A stretch of 64,000 bases of DNA from Candidatus Tepidiaquacella proteinivora (GTDB lineage: Bacteria > Bacteroidota > Ignavibacteria > Tepidaquicellales > Tepidaquicellaceae). Under the pieces are notes generated by a model, which had not been told where the DNA came from, ran no database searches, and saw nothing but the letters and a program-made list of their open reading frames with translations. Location: positions 434,001 through 498,000 of the forward strand of contig CP054675.1 of NCBI GenBank assembly GCA_013348845.1, written 5' to 3'. The position numbers and the translations under genes were made by a program. Of the stretch, positions 34,878 through 43,953 are shown in pieces (the first letter of the stretch is position 1; the number at the start of each line of letters is the position of its first letter).

Positions 34878-35515
34878 ATTAAAAACTGATTATTTTCTTT
34901 TTCATACAATACAGAAGTTTTTTCTCCATGTCCGGGGAAAATCAAATACTCATTACCACAATTATTAAATAAAATATTCCTTATTGAATTAATAATAAGA
35001 TCATAATTTCCACCTGGTAAATCCGTTCTTCCAATTGAATTTCTAAATATTAAATCACCTGAGAAAATAAATCTATCTTTGTGATTAATTAAACAAATGC
35101 TACCCGGAGAATGACCCGGAGTATGAATAGTAATTATCTCGTTTTCTCCGATTAAAAACTTATCGTTTGGAATTAAATCGTAATCAATATGTGGAATTGT
35201 ATTAGTCTGAAATCCAAAGACTTCTGAATAATCCAGAATGTTATCTCTGAGAAACCAGTCATTCTTATTTAGATAGACAGGTGCTTTTAAAAAATTCTTA
35301 ACAAAATTATTTCCTATAATGTGGTCAATATGACCATGAGTATTTATTATATATTTAATATTTAATTTGTTTTCAAATATGAATTCTATGAGTTTATTTT
35401 TTTCATCTTCATAATAAAAACCGGGGTCAATCAGAATACCTTCCTTTAATTCTGAATCAAAATACAAATATGAATTAACTTCATAATGATTTACAACAAA
35501 AGTTTTTACTTGCAT
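34874..35515 (-). CDS. MBL-fold metallo-hydrolase (glyoxalase II-like)
   Basis: A 213-residue binuclear zinc hydrolase. Metal ligands are His60, His62, Asp64 and His65 in NTHGHIDHIIGN, a further His in HTPGHSPGS, Asp in FSGDLIFRNSIGRTDLPGG, and His in FPGHGEKTSV. The GRTDLPGG block is typical of the small hydroxyacylglutathione-hydrolase-like or YcbL subgroup. Because bshC is nearby, a low-molecular-thiol ester or persulfide substrate is conceivable, but this is inference. It converges on and overlaps by 4 bases the secreted protein gene. Confidence 0.9.
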   Translation of the reverse strand: MQVKTFVVNHYEVNSYLYFDSELKEGILIDPGFYYEDEKNKLIEFIFENKLNIKYIINTHGHIDHIIGNNFVKNFLKAPVYLNKNDWFLRDNILDYSEVFGFQTNTIPHIDYDLIPNDKFLIGENEIITIHTPGHSPGSICLINHKDRFIFSGDLIFRNSIGRTDLPGGNYDLIINSIRNILFNNCGNEYLIFPGHGEKTSVLYEKENNQFLI

Positions 35516-35568
35516 AAATATATTAATTGATTTTACATTCTAATAATAATAACTTTGTAAAATAAGAA

Positions 35569-36018
35569 TTGGAGAAGACAGATAAAATCAAAATTGTCGG
35601 TACCAATCGCAAAGCAAAGTATCAATATGAGATTATTGAGAAATATGAAGCAGGTTTAGTTTTATTAGGTACAGAAGTAAAATCATTAAGAGAATCAAAA
35701 GTTAATATTCAGGAAGCTTATGGAAAATTTATTAATAATGAGTTATGGCTGATAAATTCACATATCTCAGAATATAAATATGGGAATATCAATAATCATG
35801 ACCCGTTAAGACCAAGAAAATTATTGCTAAATCGTCGTGAAATTAAAAAAATAAAAACAAAACTACAGGAAAAAGGATTAACACTCATTCCAATAAAGAT
35901 ATATTTTAAGAATTCTTATGCAAAAGTAGAGATTGCAATTGCAAAAGGAAAGAAGATGTATGATAAAAGAGAAACAATAAAGAAAAGAGAAATAGAAAGA
36001 AAACTAAAGAGAACATAA
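35569..36018 (+). CDS. smpB: SsrA-binding protein
   Basis: A 149-residue RNA-binding protein that carries tmRNA to stalled ribosomes. The family core is present: NRKAKYQYEIIEKYEAGLVLLGTEVKSLRE, then YKYGNINNHDPLRPRKLLLNRREI and the basic tail KKMYDKRETIKKREIERKLKR. Translation begins at a TTG (35569), the only start that includes the conserved N-terminus; no upstream ATG is in frame. tyrS starts 1 base later. Its RNA partner ssrA lies at 56407-56757. Confidence 0.95.
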   Translation: MEKTDKIKIVGTNRKAKYQYEIIEKYEAGLVLLGTEVKSLRESKVNIQEAYGKFINNELWLINSHISEYKYGNINNHDPLRPRKLLLNRREIKKIKTKLQEKGLTLIPIKIYFKNSYAKVEIAIAKGKKMYDKRETIKKREIERKLKRT

Positions 36019-36019
36019 A

Positions 36020-37231
36020 ATGAGAGGAACATTAAACGAACAGATGGATACATACAAAAAGGGAGCAGCTGAAATTATTCCTGAAGAAGAATTATGTTAC
36101 AAAATTGAGAAATCAATTAAAACACAGAAACCCTTGAATGTTAAACTCGGTTGTGACCCATCAAAACCTGATTTACATATAGGACATGCCGTAGTCTTAA
36201 ATAAATTAAGAGAATTTCAGGATTTCGGCCACAAAGCAATTTTAATAATTGGTGATTATACAGCAATGATTGGTGACCCGACCGGGAAAAATAAAACAAG
36301 ACCACAACTTACATTTGAAGAAACAAGAGAATATGGAAGGACATATTACGAACAGGCAACAAAGATATTGGATAGAAAAAATATTGAGATTAGATATAAT
36401 TCTGAGTGGTTAAGTAAACTTACACTTGCAGATATTTTAAAAATAAAAAGTAAGTTTACTGTTCAAAGAATTCTTGAGAGAGATGATTTTACTAAAAGAT
36501 TAAATGAAGAAGTAGAAATTTTCTTGCAAGAAATATTATATCCATTAATGCAGGGATATGATTCGTTGGTTATAAATGCAGATGTAGAACTTGGCGGTAC
36601 AGACCAGAAATTTAATAATTTGATAGGTAGAGATATGCAGAGAAAATTTGGTAAAGAACCGCAGGTAGTTTTATTAATGCCATTATTAGAAGGTATAGAT
36701 GGTAAAGAAAAAATGAGTAAATCACTAGGAAATGCCATAGGAATATGTGAACCACCTAAAGAAATTTATGGAAAGGCTATGAGTATCCCTGACAATATGA
36801 TATTTAAATATTTTTTGCTTGGAACGAGATTAACAATGAGTGAACTCGAAAATATTAAAAAGCAGTTATCAAATCCTGAGGTTAATCCGCGAGATATAAA
36901 GAAAAGATTAGCTTATGAATTAGTTAAATTATATTATAATGAGAATGAAGCAAAGAAATCAGAAGAAGAGTTTGACAGAGTATTTTCAAAGAAGGGATTA
37001 CCTGATGAAATACCGGAATATGTTTTTGATATATCCAATAACAAATTAGTTGATATTCTTGTAAGCACAAAATCAGTTGATTCGAAAAGTTCTGCTCGCA
37101 GACTTATAGAGCAAGGTGGTGTTACTGTTAAAGATGAAAAGGTAACTGATATAAACTATAATTTAAATCAAAAAGGCGAATATATTATAAAAGTTGGGAA
37201 GAAGAAATTTTTAAAAGTAAAAATAAATTGA
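36020..37231 (+). CDS. tyrS: tyrosine--tRNA ligase
   Basis: A 403-residue class I synthetase. HIGH appears as HIGHAVVLNK (about residue 53), the KMSKS motif as EKMSKSLGN (about 231), and a C-terminal S4 RNA-binding domain as SARRLIEQGGVTVKDEKV (about 358-375). The sequence GDYTAMIGDPTGKNKTRPQ is typical of the TyrRZ-type bacterial enzyme. It charges tRNA-Tyr. It begins 1 base after smpB, so both are translated from one message. Confidence 0.96.
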   Translation: MRGTLNEQMDTYKKGAAEIIPEEELCYKIEKSIKTQKPLNVKLGCDPSKPDLHIGHAVVLNKLREFQDFGHKAILIIGDYTAMIGDPTGKNKTRPQLTFEETREYGRTYYEQATKILDRKNIEIRYNSEWLSKLTLADILKIKSKFTVQRILERDDFTKRLNEEVEIFLQEILYPLMQGYDSLVINADVELGGTDQKFNNLIGRDMQRKFGKEPQVVLLMPLLEGIDGKEKMSKSLGNAIGICEPPKEIYGKAMSIPDNMIFKYFLLGTRLTMSELENIKKQLSNPEVNPRDIKKRLAYELVKLYYNENEAKKSEEEFDRVFSKKGLPDEIPEYVFDISNNKLVDILVSTKSVDSKSSARRLIEQGGVTVKDEKVTDINYNLNQKGEYIIKVGKKKFLKVKIN

Positions 37232-37289
37232 TTTTTAATTTAAAAATTTTCTAATACTTTTGTAAAATAAAAAAAGAAAGGAAAAGTCA

Positions 37290-37835
37290 TTGTACAAGCC
37301 AACAAAAATATTTTTTACAAAAGGTGTCGGAAGGCATAAAGACCAACTCCAATCTTTCGAGTTAGCATTAAGACATGCAGGAATCGAAAAATGTAATCTT
37401 GTTTTAGTTTCAAGCATTTATCCTCCAGGTTGTAAAAGAATACCAAGAGAACAAGGTATTGCAATGCTTGAACCAGGTCAAATTACATTTTGCGTAATGG
37501 CAAGAAATTCAACTAATGAACCGAATAGATTAGTAGCAAGTTCAATTGGGGTTGCTCTCCCTTCAGACGAAAGCCATTATGGTTATATTTCAGAACATCA
37601 TCCATATGGAGAAACAGAAAAAGTTGCAGGTGAATATGCAGAGGATCTAGCTGCTACAATGCTTGCAACAACACTGGGTATTGAATTTGATCCGGAAACC
37701 GCATGGAATGAAAGGGAAAATGTTTATAAGCAAAGTGGTAAAATCTTTAAGACATTTAATTACACACAATCAGCCGAAGGTGATAAAAACGGTTTGTGGA
37801 CTACTGTAATTGCAGTAGCAGTTTTCTTACCATAA
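37290..37835 (+). CDS. pyruvoyl-dependent arginine decarboxylase
   Basis: A 181-residue proenzyme that converts arginine to agmatine, the first step of one polyamine route. Self-cleavage should occur within [15 protein letters not shown], between Ser41 and Ser42, turning Ser42 into the pyruvoyl cofactor. Other family blocks are [22 protein letters not shown] and [11 protein letters not shown]. The start is TTG at 37290, preceded by AAAGGAAA. This family is best known from archaea and some Chlamydiae and Bacteroidota/Chlorobi. No agmatine-processing gene lies beside it. Confidence 0.9.
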   Translation: MYKPTKIFFTKGVGRHKDQLQSFELALRHAGIEKCNLVLVSSIYPPGCKRIPREQGIAMLEPGQITFCVMARNSTNEPNRLVASSIGVALPSDESHYGYISEHHPYGETEKVAGEYAEDLAATMLATTLGIEFDPETAWNERENVYKQSGKIFKTFNYTQSAEGDKNGLWTTVIAVAVFLP

Positions 37836-37887
37836 TATAAAATACATTTCTGTATATTATTACTTATCAAGAAGTAAGTAAAGTATA

Positions 37888-38142
37888 TTAAACTAAATTA
37901 TCCAATTGTATAATTTTCCATTTAAAATCATTTAAATCGAATGCTAATTCACATATAACTCCTTGCTCTTTACAAATAACTGTATAATGATATTCATAAT
38001 TATCTCCTGACGATACTCTCCATTTTGAAATTAATTCTGTTACTTTATAAATCGTGTTTTTCCACTTAAACTTTATTATTTCTAATCTTAAGTTGTGGAA
38101 ATATGTAATAACTTCGATGGATTCTGATATTTGTGTTTCCAT
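37888..38142 (-). CDS. small protein of unknown function (DUF6504-like)
   Basis: An 84-residue protein: a short acidic start, then FKWKNTIYKVTELISKWRVSSG, followed by a beta-rich segment YHYTVICKEQGVICELAFDL and WKIIQLDNLV. The pattern of a basic W-containing strand, then W and a final strand, recalls the small DUF6504 family, but the resemblance is weak. It is a single leftward gene between the arginine decarboxylase (convergent) and bshC (divergent). No function is assigned. Confidence 0.6.
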   Translation of the reverse strand: METQISESIEVITYFHNLRLEIIKFKWKNTIYKVTELISKWRVSSGDNYEYHYTVICKEQGVICELAFDLNDFKWKIIQLDNLV

Positions 38143-38305
38143 AATATACCATATATATTTATGGTATAAATTATATTATAATTTTCATAATGTCAATACC
38201 ACAAAAAGGTATTTTTTCGGAAAATATAAAGAAAAAATTTTTATGAATTTATTTTTTATATATTTTTCATAATCTTACATACCTAAGTATTGAAATTAAC
38301 AGCAG

Positions 38306-39958
38306 ATGTCAATTCCTTTTAATAAGTTACCTGGTTTTAATCACTTATTTATTGATTATATAGATAATTTTGAAAATCTTAATGAATTTTTCTCTTATAA
38401 TTATCGGGATGAGGATTCATTTGTGAAATTATCGGATTTTAAAAATCAGTTTTACTTAAGAGATGAAACATTCAATAGAGATACCATTGCAAATATATTA
38501 ACCATACAAAACAAAGCGTTTAATTCATTTGATAAAACATTCAGGAATATAGAGAAGTTGAGGAAAGATAATACCTATGCAATTGTTTCTGGACAGCAGA
38601 TTGGACTTTTCACAGGAAGTTACTATACCATACTTAAAGCTCTAAATACTGTAATGTTATGTAACTATTTAAATGATACATTTAGCAAATATAATTTCAT
38701 TCCAATATTTTGGCTGGAAGGTGACGACCATGATTTGCAGGAAGTAAATCATATAAACATAATCGACAAAAATAATAAGGTTATAAAAATAGAGTACAAA
38801 TCGAATCTTATTAATAATGATAAGAATTTAAAACCAGTCGCAGATATAGAATTTGATGAAAATATTATTACAACAATTAATAACTTGTTTGAAAATTTAC
38901 GAAAAACAGAATTTTCTACAGAACTAAAATCAATTGTTGAGAAGTCATATAAGCCGGGTTTGAATTTTAAATTATCATTTGGGAGGTTTCTTAATTACAT
39001 ACTTGGTGATTTAGGACTGATTTTGTTTGACCCTACAGATGTTGAGGTAAAAAAATTATTGTTACCGATTTTCTTAAAAGAGCTAAACACTTTTCCCAAG
39101 AGTTGCGAGTTAGTTATAGATACTTCTATAAAACTTGAGCAAAACTATGAATTACAAATAAAACCAAAGCCTATTAACTTATTTTATAAACATAACGGCA
39201 ATAGGCATTTAATTGAGCCGAAGCAAAATAAATGTTTTGGTCTAAAAAATACAAAGATTAAATTTTCAGCAGATGAATTATTCAATCGACTTTACGAACA
39301 TCCAGAATATTTTAGCCCAAATGTTGTTTTAAGACCAATATGTCAGGATTATTTGCTCCCAACGGTTTGTTATATTGCTGGTCCTTCTGAAATATCTTAT
39401 TTTGCCCAATTAAAAAGAGTGTATGAATTTTATAATAATGTAATGCCAATAATATTCCCAAGAACTTCAATGACATTTATAGAAATCTCTGTAAATAATT
39501 TTTTATTAAAAAATGATTTAAATTTTGATGATTTATTCTCAGAAACACTTGTTATTCAAAAATCATTAATGAAGCTAAACTCAATTAATATTGATGAAAT
39601 ATTCAACACATTCAGGGAAGGATTAAATACTATAACATACGAAGCCGGGGAAAAATTAAGAATTATTGATAAAAATCTTGAAACATATTTTACAAACAAG
39701 GTTAATAAATTTTCTGAAAATCTAAATACTATTAAAGCAAAAGCTAATGAAGCTTTAATTAGAAACAATCAACATACGATTAATAAATTGAAAGAAATAA
39801 TATCATTTATTTACCCGTCGAATTACCTTCAGGAAAGATACATAAATATATTGTATTATCTAAATAAATATAGCTTAGATTTAATCAAATTTCTGGAAAA
39901 TAATTTAGATTTATATTCAAAAGAACATCAGTTTGTTGTGCTTAATTTCAAAAGATAA
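38306..39958 (+). CDS. bshC: bacillithiol synthase, cysteine-adding enzyme BshC
   Basis: A 550-residue protein that joins cysteine to glucosaminyl-malate in the last step of bacillithiol synthesis. Family landmarks are the start PFNKLPGFNHLFIDYI, the block YAIVSGQQIGLFTGSYYTILKALN, IPIFWLEGDDHDLQEVNH, and VLRPICQDYLLPTVCYIAGPSEISYFAQLK. A long coiled-coil (about 440-505) precedes the C-terminus, as in the known structure. bshA and bshB are not in the window. It is followed 2 bases later by a GT9 gene. Confidence 0.95.
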   Translation: MSIPFNKLPGFNHLFIDYIDNFENLNEFFSYNYRDEDSFVKLSDFKNQFYLRDETFNRDTIANILTIQNKAFNSFDKTFRNIEKLRKDNTYAIVSGQQIGLFTGSYYTILKALNTVMLCNYLNDTFSKYNFIPIFWLEGDDHDLQEVNHINIIDKNNKVIKIEYKSNLINNDKNLKPVADIEFDENIITTINNLFENLRKTEFSTELKSIVEKSYKPGLNFKLSFGRFLNYILGDLGLILFDPTDVEVKKLLLPIFLKELNTFPKSCELVIDTSIKLEQNYELQIKPKPINLFYKHNGNRHLIEPKQNKCFGLKNTKIKFSADELFNRLYEHPEYFSPNVVLRPICQDYLLPTVCYIAGPSEISYFAQLKRVYEFYNNVMPIIFPRTSMTFIEISVNNFLLKNDLNFDDLFSETLVIQKSLMKLNSINIDEIFNTFREGLNTITYEAGEKLRIIDKNLETYFTNKVNKFSENLNTIKAKANEALIRNNQHTINKLKEIISFIYPSNYLQERYINILYYLNKYSLDLIKFLENNLDLYSKEHQFVVLNFKR

Positions 39959-39960
39959 AT

Positions 39961-40908
39961 ATGAAAAATGTAAAGAATATCCTTGTAATTAGATTATCAA
40001 GTTTCGGGGACATTGTTCTTACCTTTCCTTTTTTGAAATTATTAAAAGATTACTTTCCTAATGCTAACATATATTTCATCACTAAAAATATATACAAAAA
40101 TTTAGTGGAGTTAAGCCCGCATATAGATAAAATCATAGCAGTTGATAATGATATAAAGATAACAAAAAAACTCATAAAAAAAATTAAATTTAATTATATA
40201 TTTGACTTACAGAAAAATTTTAGAAGCTACTACTTAACTTTATTTACAAGGGGTAAAAAATATCGTTATAAAAAAGAAAATTTTAAAAAATTTTTATTAA
40301 TAAGATTTAAAATTAATTTATTTAAGGAAATCGTACCTGTCTATAGAAAGTATATTAATACTTTGAGTAATGTAGTAGATAATATTGATTTGTTATTCCC
40401 GAAAATTGATTTAATATTTAATAAAAATCCCCGTTTTGAATTTAATTACATATTACTTTCTCCGAGTTCTAAGCATTTTACAAAAATATATCCTGCTGAA
40501 TACTTTTCAGATATTATTTCAAAAAACAAGGGAAATAAATATATATTAATCGGAGATAATTCTGAACAAGATAGGAATATTTGTGAGATGTTGAGTGATA
40601 ACTGTGAAAATACAATCAATTTATGTAGCAAGACAAATTTCGGGGAGCTTGCTAATTTAATATTCAATGCCGATTATGTAATTTGCAATGATAGTGGAGT
40701 TCTTCATCTTGCAGAGTTATTAGGGAAGAAAGTTTATGTTTTTTTCGGTTCTACGGTTAAGGAATTTGGATTTTATCCTCAGTTATCTTCCACAGTCATA
40801 TTTGAAAATAACAATATTAGATGCAGACCTTGTTCCAGATTTGGGAAAGAAAAATGTCCTAAAAAGCACTTTAAATGTATGAGGGAAATTCAACAGAATA
40901 TATTATGA
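39961..40908 (+). CDS. glycosyltransferase family 9 (heptosyltransferase-like)
   Basis: A 315-residue GT-B enzyme. The N-terminus ILVIRLSSFGDIVLTFPFLKLLKDYFPNA and the C-terminal donor-site block VICNDSGVLHLAELLGKKVYVFFGST are diagnostic of ADP-heptose:LPS heptosyltransferases. A Cys-rich end (CRPCSRFGKEKCPKKHFKCM) is normal for this family. It probably adds a sugar to the lipopolysaccharide core at the inner membrane. The final bases overlap the next gene's ATG (ATGA). Confidence 0.92.
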   Translation: MKNVKNILVIRLSSFGDIVLTFPFLKLLKDYFPNANIYFITKNIYKNLVELSPHIDKIIAVDNDIKITKKLIKKIKFNYIFDLQKNFRSYYLTLFTRGKKYRYKKENFKKFLLIRFKINLFKEIVPVYRKYINTLSNVVDNIDLLFPKIDLIFNKNPRFEFNYILLSPSSKHFTKIYPAEYFSDIISKNKGNKYILIGDNSEQDRNICEMLSDNCENTINLCSKTNFGELANLIFNADYVICNDSGVLHLAELLGKKVYVFFGSTVKEFGFYPQLSSTVIFENNNIRCRPCSRFGKEKCPKKHFKCMREIQQNIL

Positions 40909-42068
40909 AAATATTTTTAAAAAAGAATGAGGAACGAAGAATACTCAGTGGTCACCTATGGGTTTTTAGCAATGAAATAGACTATATTGATAATGTTACC
41001 AGTGATTATGGAATTGCGGATTTGTATTCATATGGGAAAAGATTTTTAGGAAGAGGATTTTATAACAAAAAATCTCTGATTGCTTTTAGATTAATTACAT
41101 ATAAAAAGGAAGATATTGATTTTAATTTTTTCAAAAAAAGAATTGTTGATGCAAATAATAGAAGAATCAAAGTTTTTCCTGATAAAAAAGTCTATAGAGT
41201 AGTTAATGCGGAAAGTGATTTTTTACCGGGTTTAATCATAGATAGGTTTGATGATTATATTTCATTTCAGATTTCATCTGTCGGGATAGAACTTTTTAAA
41301 AAGGAAATTATTGATTTAATAGATTTAGTTTTTTCTCCAAAATATATTATAGAGAAGAACAATATTCCAAGTAGGGAACTTGAAGGTTTAACGCTTTCTC
41401 AAAGTGTGATAAAATCTTCTGGTGAAAGTGAAAAAACTGTTATAATTGATGATATAAAATATATAATAAATTTGGAGGAGGGACAGAAAACAGGATTTTA
41501 TTTGGACCAAAATGAAAACAGAAAGGAAATCCGTAAATATGTTAATAAAGATTCAATTGTTCTTGATTTATTTTGTTATGAAGGTGGATTTTCATTAAAT
41601 GCTGCACATAAAGGAGCTAAAGAAATAACAGGTATAGATAGTTCAGAAAAAGCAATAAAACGAGCGATAAGAAATTCAGAGCTGAACAATTTTAGAAATG
41701 TGGAATTTATAGAAAAAGATGTTTTTAGTTTTTTAAATGAAGAGAATCAACAAAAATATGATATAATAATCCTTGATCCGCCTTCATTTGCAAAAACAAA
41801 AAAGAACATTAAAACAGCTTTTGAAGGGTATTTAGAAATTAATACAAAAGCAATAAAACTTCTCAAAAGAAATTCTATTTTAATTACATTCAGTTGTTCC
41901 CACCATTTAACGGAGGAAAAATTTCTTACTATATTAGGAAAATCAGCGAGAAAATCCGGGAGGGATATTAAGATAATTGCTTCTTCAAAATGTTCTTATG
42001 ACCACCCTATATTACCTCAGATGCCAGAGACAATTTATTTAAAAGGGTTTACTTTATTTGTGGTCTGA
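40905..42068 (+). CDS. class I rRNA cytosine methyltransferase, RlmI-like
   Basis: A 387-residue protein with an N-terminal PUA domain (LKKNEERRILSGHLWVFSNEID) and a Rossmann methyltransferase domain (VLDLFCYEGGFSLNAAHKGAKEITGID; catalytic-type ILDPPSFAKTKKN). This is the RlmI/RlmK family making 5-methylcytosine in 23S rRNA from SAM. The ATG at 40905, overlapping the upstream stop by 4 bases, is chosen over one at 40875, because the family begins with the K-x-x-E-RR stretch. The precise base modified is inferred from the family. Confidence 0.9.
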   Translation: MKIFLKKNEERRILSGHLWVFSNEIDYIDNVTSDYGIADLYSYGKRFLGRGFYNKKSLIAFRLITYKKEDIDFNFFKKRIVDANNRRIKVFPDKKVYRVVNAESDFLPGLIIDRFDDYISFQISSVGIELFKKEIIDLIDLVFSPKYIIEKNNIPSRELEGLTLSQSVIKSSGESEKTVIIDDIKYIINLEEGQKTGFYLDQNENRKEIRKYVNKDSIVLDLFCYEGGFSLNAAHKGAKEITGIDSSEKAIKRAIRNSELNNFRNVEFIEKDVFSFLNEENQQKYDIIILDPPSFAKTKKNIKTAFEGYLEINTKAIKLLKRNSILITFSCSHHLTEEKFLTILGKSARKSGRDIKIIASSKCSYDHPILPQMPETIYLKGFTLFVV

Positions 42069-42069
42069 A

Positions 42070-42092
42070 AATTTCTTAATAATTTCTTAACA
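42070..42092 (+). promoter_or_regulatory. candidate Pho box (PhoB/PhoP operator) upstream of pstC
   Basis: Direct repeat of AATTTCTTAA at 42070-42079 and 42081-42090 with exactly 11-base periodicity, the second continuing into CACA. The repeated TTTCTTAA core resembles Bacillus and cyanobacterial Pho boxes (TTAACA/CTTAAC units, 11-base period). A possible -10 element TATTAT sits at 42111-42116, about 18 bases downstream. It lies directly in front of pstCAB. Confidence 0.55.
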
Positions 42093-42143
42093 CACGAAAA
42101 TAATAATTTTTATTATGTTAGTTTAAAATAAACGACATCTGTT

Positions 42144-43085
42144 ATTAGAAAGATTTCAAACGAAATAAGAAGTAAGCGAAAATTAAGTGATATTATTTTT
42201 GAAAAAGTAACACTTATTTTTGCAATATTTATTATATTTATTGTTTTACTCATTATTTATGAAATATTCAAAGATACAGAACCTACACGCTCCAAATTCG
42301 GTTTCAACTTTTTATTTAGCGCTGAATGGAACCCATATAAAGAAGACTTTGGAGCATTAAATTTCATATATGGTACAGTAGTATCCTCTATTATTGCATT
42401 GATAATATCACTTCCAATAAGTTTAGGTGTCGCGATATTTTTGTCGGAAATTGCAGGGAAAACATTAAGTACAATTGTAAGTTTTCTCGTTGAAATACTT
42501 GCAGCGATACCGAGTATAATCTACGGTTTCTGGGGAATTTTTGTCCTTGCGCCATTTATGAGAGAGACTTTTCAACCGATGCTTAATAAATACTTTGGAT
42601 TTCTACCCATTTTTCAGGGTACTCCTTATGGATTCGGTATGATGACTGCAGGAATAATTCTTGCAATTATGATAACTCCAATAATTACTTCTATTTCAAG
42701 AGAAGTTTTAAAAGTCATTCCTATTTCGCAAAGAGAAGCAGCATATGCATTAGGAGCGACAAAATGGGAGACAATTAAAATGGCGATTTTAAACGCAAAA
42801 AGCGGTATTCTCGGTGCTATTGTTCTCGGATTGGGTAGGGCATTAGGTGAAACTATGGCAGTGACTATGGTTATTGGTAATAAAGCGCAAATGAAAATTT
42901 CCCTCTTCGAACCTGCCTACACAATGGCATCAGTGATTGCAAATGAATTTGCAGAAGCTTCAAGCAGTATGCATATATCAGCACTAATTGAAATTGGTTT
43001 TCTATTATTTGTAGTATCATTTATTATTAATTCTATAGCAAGACTACTTATATACAGTATTACTATTAAAACAGGAGTGAAGTAG
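42144..43085 (+). CDS. pstC: phosphate ABC transporter permease PstC, start codon non-canonical
   Basis: A membrane permease of the high-affinity phosphate importer. The frame is open from 42132, and the expected PstC N-terminus is encoded upstream of the first TTG at 42399: KLSDIIFEKVTLIFAIFIIF, then NFLFSAEWNPYKEDFGALNF and IYGTVVSS. The region 42132-42398 contains no ATG, GTG, TTG or CTG in frame, so initiation is probably at an ATT or ATA near 42144-42165; the start given is a guess. The remainder shows the permease loop REAAYALGATKWETIKMAIL and ends before pstA by 1 base. A candidate Pho box and -10 element lie just upstream. Confidence 0.85.
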   Translation: MRKISNEIRSKRKLSDIIFEKVTLIFAIFIIFIVLLIIYEIFKDTEPTRSKFGFNFLFSAEWNPYKEDFGALNFIYGTVVSSIIALIISLPISLGVAIFLSEIAGKTLSTIVSFLVEILAAIPSIIYGFWGIFVLAPFMRETFQPMLNKYFGFLPIFQGTPYGFGMMTAGIILAIMITPIITSISREVLKVIPISQREAAYALGATKWETIKMAILNAKSGILGAIVLGLGRALGETMAVTMVIGNKAQMKISLFEPAYTMASVIANEFAEASSSMHISALIEIGFLLFVVSFIINSIARLLIYSITIKTGVK

Positions 43086-43086
43086 T

Positions 43087-43953
43087 ATGACAAGAGAAAT
43101 GTTGATAAAAAAGAGTAATATCAGAACCAGAAAAGCGAAAAATTTTTTAATGATTTCTTTTTGTATTTTATCAAGCATAATAACAATTATACCTTTAATT
43201 TATATATTTTTCTACACAACTTTCGCCGGAATTTCTTCATTAAACCTGAATTTTATTATTGAAATGCCAAAACCTGTAGGAGAAGAAGGAGGGGGAATTG
43301 CAAATGCAATTGTCGGGACTTTAATTTTAATCGCAATTGGAAGCTCTTTCGGAATTCCCGTTGGGGTTCTTTCAGGTATTTATTTATCTGAATTTTCCAA
43401 AACCAGGTTCTCTCTTTTGGTAAGGTTTGTTACAGATGTATTAAGTGGCACTCCATCTATTATTATTGGAATATTTATTTACGGATTAATCGTGATTCCT
43501 ATGCAACGATTTTCAGCTATTGCAGGAGGAGTTGCGTTAGGCATTTTAATGATACCAATAATTAGTAGGACGACAGAAGAGATGCTTAAACTTATTCCGA
43601 TTACTATAAGAGAAGCATCTTTAGCATTAGGTATAACAAGATGGAAAACAACCGTATTCATAGTATTGAAAGCTGCATTACCTGGTATCATAAATGGAAT
43701 TTTGTTAGCAATAGCAAGAATTGCCGGAGAGACAGCACCTTTACTTTTTACATCATTCGGTAATAATTTTTGGAGCACGAAATTAGATGAGCCTATATCT
43801 TCAATAGCAGTTCAAATTTTCAATTATGCAATATCACCCTATGAAGATTGGCATAGGAAAGCATGGACAGGGGCATTAATTCTTATTACTCTTGTTTTTA
43901 TTATTAGTTTGATTGTAAAATTTGTAACAAAAGGAAAGTATTCATTAAAATGA
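43087..43953 (+). CDS. pstA: phosphate ABC transporter permease PstA
   Basis: A 288-residue inner-membrane permease with six hydrophobic segments. Diagnostic parts are [55 protein letters not shown], and the ATPase-contact loop [21 protein letters not shown]. With PstC it forms the channel for inorganic phosphate. It lies between pstC (1 base) and pstB (4-base overlap), the standard order. The regulatory gene phoU is not in this operon. Confidence 0.95.
   Translation: MTREMLIKKSNIRTRKAKNFLMISFCILSSIITIIPLIYIFFYTTFAGISSLNLNFIIEMPKPVGEEGGGIANAIVGTLILIAIGSSFGIPVGVLSGIYLSEFSKTRFSLLVRFVTDVLSGTPSIIIGIFIYGLIVIPMQRFSAIAGGVALGILMIPIISRTTEEMLKLIPITIREASLALGITRWKTTVFIVLKAALPGIINGILLAIARIAGETAPLLFTSFGNNFWSTKLDEPISSIAVQIFNYAISPYEDWHRKAWTGALILITLVFIISLIVKFVTKGKYSLK

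Noticed and set aside
38054-38272. A plus-strand open frame of 72 codons
   Set aside because: It overlaps the better-supported 84-residue leftward gene, and its product is a low-complexity aromatic string from AT-rich DNA.
40839-40901. Cys-rich C-terminus of the GT9 protein as a metal-binding novelty
   Set aside because: A CxPC...C...C ending is usual in the heptosyltransferase family.
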